From Vanilla planifolia (lineage: Eukaryota; Streptophyta; Magnoliopsida; Asparagales; Orchidaceae): a stretch of 64,000 bases of DNA. Shown piece by piece: positions 62,373 through 64,000 of this stretch (its first letter is position 1; every line of letters begins with the position of its first letter). Below the pieces are notes generated by a model, which was given only the letters and a program-made list of their open reading frames with translations, did not search any database and had not been told where the DNA came from. The stretch covers positions 5,325,501-5,389,500 of the forward strand of contig CM043878.1 of the NCBI GenBank assembly GCA_023846275.1, written 5' to 3'. The translations under genes and the position numbers were made by a program.

Positions 62373-64000
62373 TGTGACACCCTTCTCACCACACCATAAT
62401 TAGAACTTAATTACTAAATCTTAACCCATTAATACTTTTATTTTTTTAAAATTCTAATTTTTAAATTAATAAAACATCTCTTGTATTTTATTTATTTCTC
62501 CATATACATTCATAAAAATTCAATACAAATAATATATGTAATATTCTCATGCAACTATATATTACAAATATATAAATATCATTACTACTCATCTAACAAT
62601 CTTATCACATCCATATAGTTCCACATCTATCCACTATACTTTTATATCCAATTATATCTAGATTATATGTGCATGATACAAAGCATAATAAAAATCGTTT
62701 AGTTTGGTTATAAAGCTTTTAAAAAAGCAAATCGGCTATTTCTGTGTTTTCATCCTTGCATCATGATTCTTGTTAACCTAAATGTTTATGCCAAAAAATA
62801 TACTAAGCTATCCATTATAAGGTCATTAGGTTACATCAAATAATAATAATATGTAGAGGAGTCTAAAACATATTTATCTACATTGAATAAACAAACAAGT
62901 CTCACTAAAGGTTATATCATAATATGAAACACAAATACAATAAATACATAATACTCATAAAAGAAGAAAAATATACATGTAATTCTTTGATTTTTTTATT
63001 TTTTTATTAATGTAGTCTTATTTAGTAGCATTATTTTTACATAATTAAGCAAATCTTATGATGGTCGTACTACTACTCTTACTCTCTCTTGGGATAGGTC
63101 AGTCAATATTCTCTTTTTAGTTTGATTAGTTATAATAGAAAATTTATTTATTAGTTGTTTATTTATATTTTCATATGTAATATATTTGTCCTTTATCATT
63201 CATTGGTATTATTTTTTTGACAGTTTTTGTGATAATTCTCATCCTATTGCATACAAGCCATTAACCACCATCACAATAATAATTTTCAATCATGTAATAT
63301 ACTAACCACTATTATTATCAGAATATCAAACATCAATCATGTGACACACTATCACTAGTTGTAAAGAATAAAGATTTTAATTTAATAACTTTTTAGTCAT
63401 TGAATCAATTTTAATTTACTTATTGGGTTGTTTGACTTATTTATTTCACATTTGCACATCTTTCAAAATTACATATTATACAATTAGATATATGCAATTG
63501 AAATAACATATGAAATATCATGTTTATATATTTCACAACATGCTAGTTATATTTACTCAAGTAATACAAACATAGATATACATCATGCTTGCATGTTCAA
63601 AGCCTTAAAACTATTAATTTTGTCATAGTTCAACACATTTAACTACAACATTAGCAAATTATGCATCATAAGGCCTGTATAAGACTCTTACACTAAAACA
63701 TGTTTACAATTCAAAATTATTGTAGTCAAAGCACATAAATTTAAGTTTACTTATTGTTCTTAATTCTTTTTTCTCATTTTTGCATTACCTAATTAGTAAG
63801 AAAACTCACTAACATCCCACACAAATTCAACCAATTAGAAAGTAAAAAAAAATATTTATTATTAACTAAGGGTTCCATAAACTCGTCAAATCAACTTGTT
63901 AATAAGGATCTGAAATATTTTTTAGCTTTTTTCATTTTCACTTTCTCTCTCCACAGCACAAAAAAAACTTTTATGTTCCATAAAATTTCTTGATTCTAAT
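62373..64000 (-). mobile_element. 5' LTR of the minus-strand chromovirus, cut by the window edge
   Basis: It aligns with 55,542 onward for the whole remaining window, including the CTCTCTTGGGATAG block (63,085; 56,270 in the other copy) and the sub-repeat zone. About 1.63 kb is visible; the rest should lie to the right. Confidence 0.8.

Larger units (their letters stand above)
55542..64000 (-). mobile_element. Tekay-like Ty3/gypsy chromovirus, near-complete layout but broken
   Basis: On the minus strand, right to left: 5' LTR (62,373 to beyond the window), PBS-like TTGTTGTATTAGAGC (62,358-62,372), gag (about 61,350-62,330), protease (about 60,850-61,330), RT with the active-site block near 60,180, RNase H (59,400-59,900), integrase with a zinc-binding block near 59,000-59,095, chromodomain end (about 57,880-58,170), polypurine tract AGGAAGGGGAGA (57,839-57,850), and 3' LTR. 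The two LTRs look only about 70 percent alike by eye where compared, so insertion is ancient. All coding parts contain many breaks. Confidence 0.85.

Overview
This is a stretch of AT-rich plant nuclear DNA, most likely from a monocot. Two GC-richer, plant-style genes sit in tens of kilobases of decayed retrotransposons. The monocot call is inference. It rests on the GC-rich intronless DUF7138-type gene, on the BLH1-type homeodomain gene, whose N-terminus resembles monocot homologues, and on Ty3/gypsy chromovirus fossils with 2-3 kb LTRs. I see no prokaryotic, organellar or CRISPR content.

Layout: 1-4,084 holds the 3' end and LTR of one Ty3/gypsy fossil, then an old Tekay-like LTR. 5,632-6,432 (minus) is an intronless DUF7138-type gene with a TATA box at 6,553-6,560. 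7-15 kb is strongly decayed repeat DNA. 15.4-19.65 kb is a LINE (L1 type, endonuclease + reverse transcriptase + RNase H), split by an insertion made of two tandem copies and followed by a 92-bp AT microsatellite. 22.9-28.0 kb is an inverted LTR piece abutting a truncated Tekay-like chromovirus with its 3' LTR. 32,099-33,965 (minus) is a four-exon BEL1-like homeodomain gene of the BLH1 type, with candidate leader exons upstream. 41.7-49.2 kb contains gypsy fragments and a three-layer nest: an old Tekay-like LTR holds a solo LTR with TSD GAAAT, which holds a younger 3,039-bp solo LTR with TSD GTTCG. 54.7-64 kb (minus) is a gag remnant and then an old Tekay-like element with 3' LTR, pol, gag and a 5' LTR cut by the window edge.

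The two host genes are about 26 kb apart, and nothing suggests they act together. BLH1-type proteins are nuclear transcription factors that pair with KNOX partners. The DUF7138 protein has no known role; its C-terminus carries a possible Cys/His metal site. I found no new multi-gene system. The best leads are the GC-AG, reading-frame-neutral third intron of the BLH gene, its possible distant leader exon, the perfect nesting of solo LTRs, and the Cys/His motif of the DUF7138 protein.
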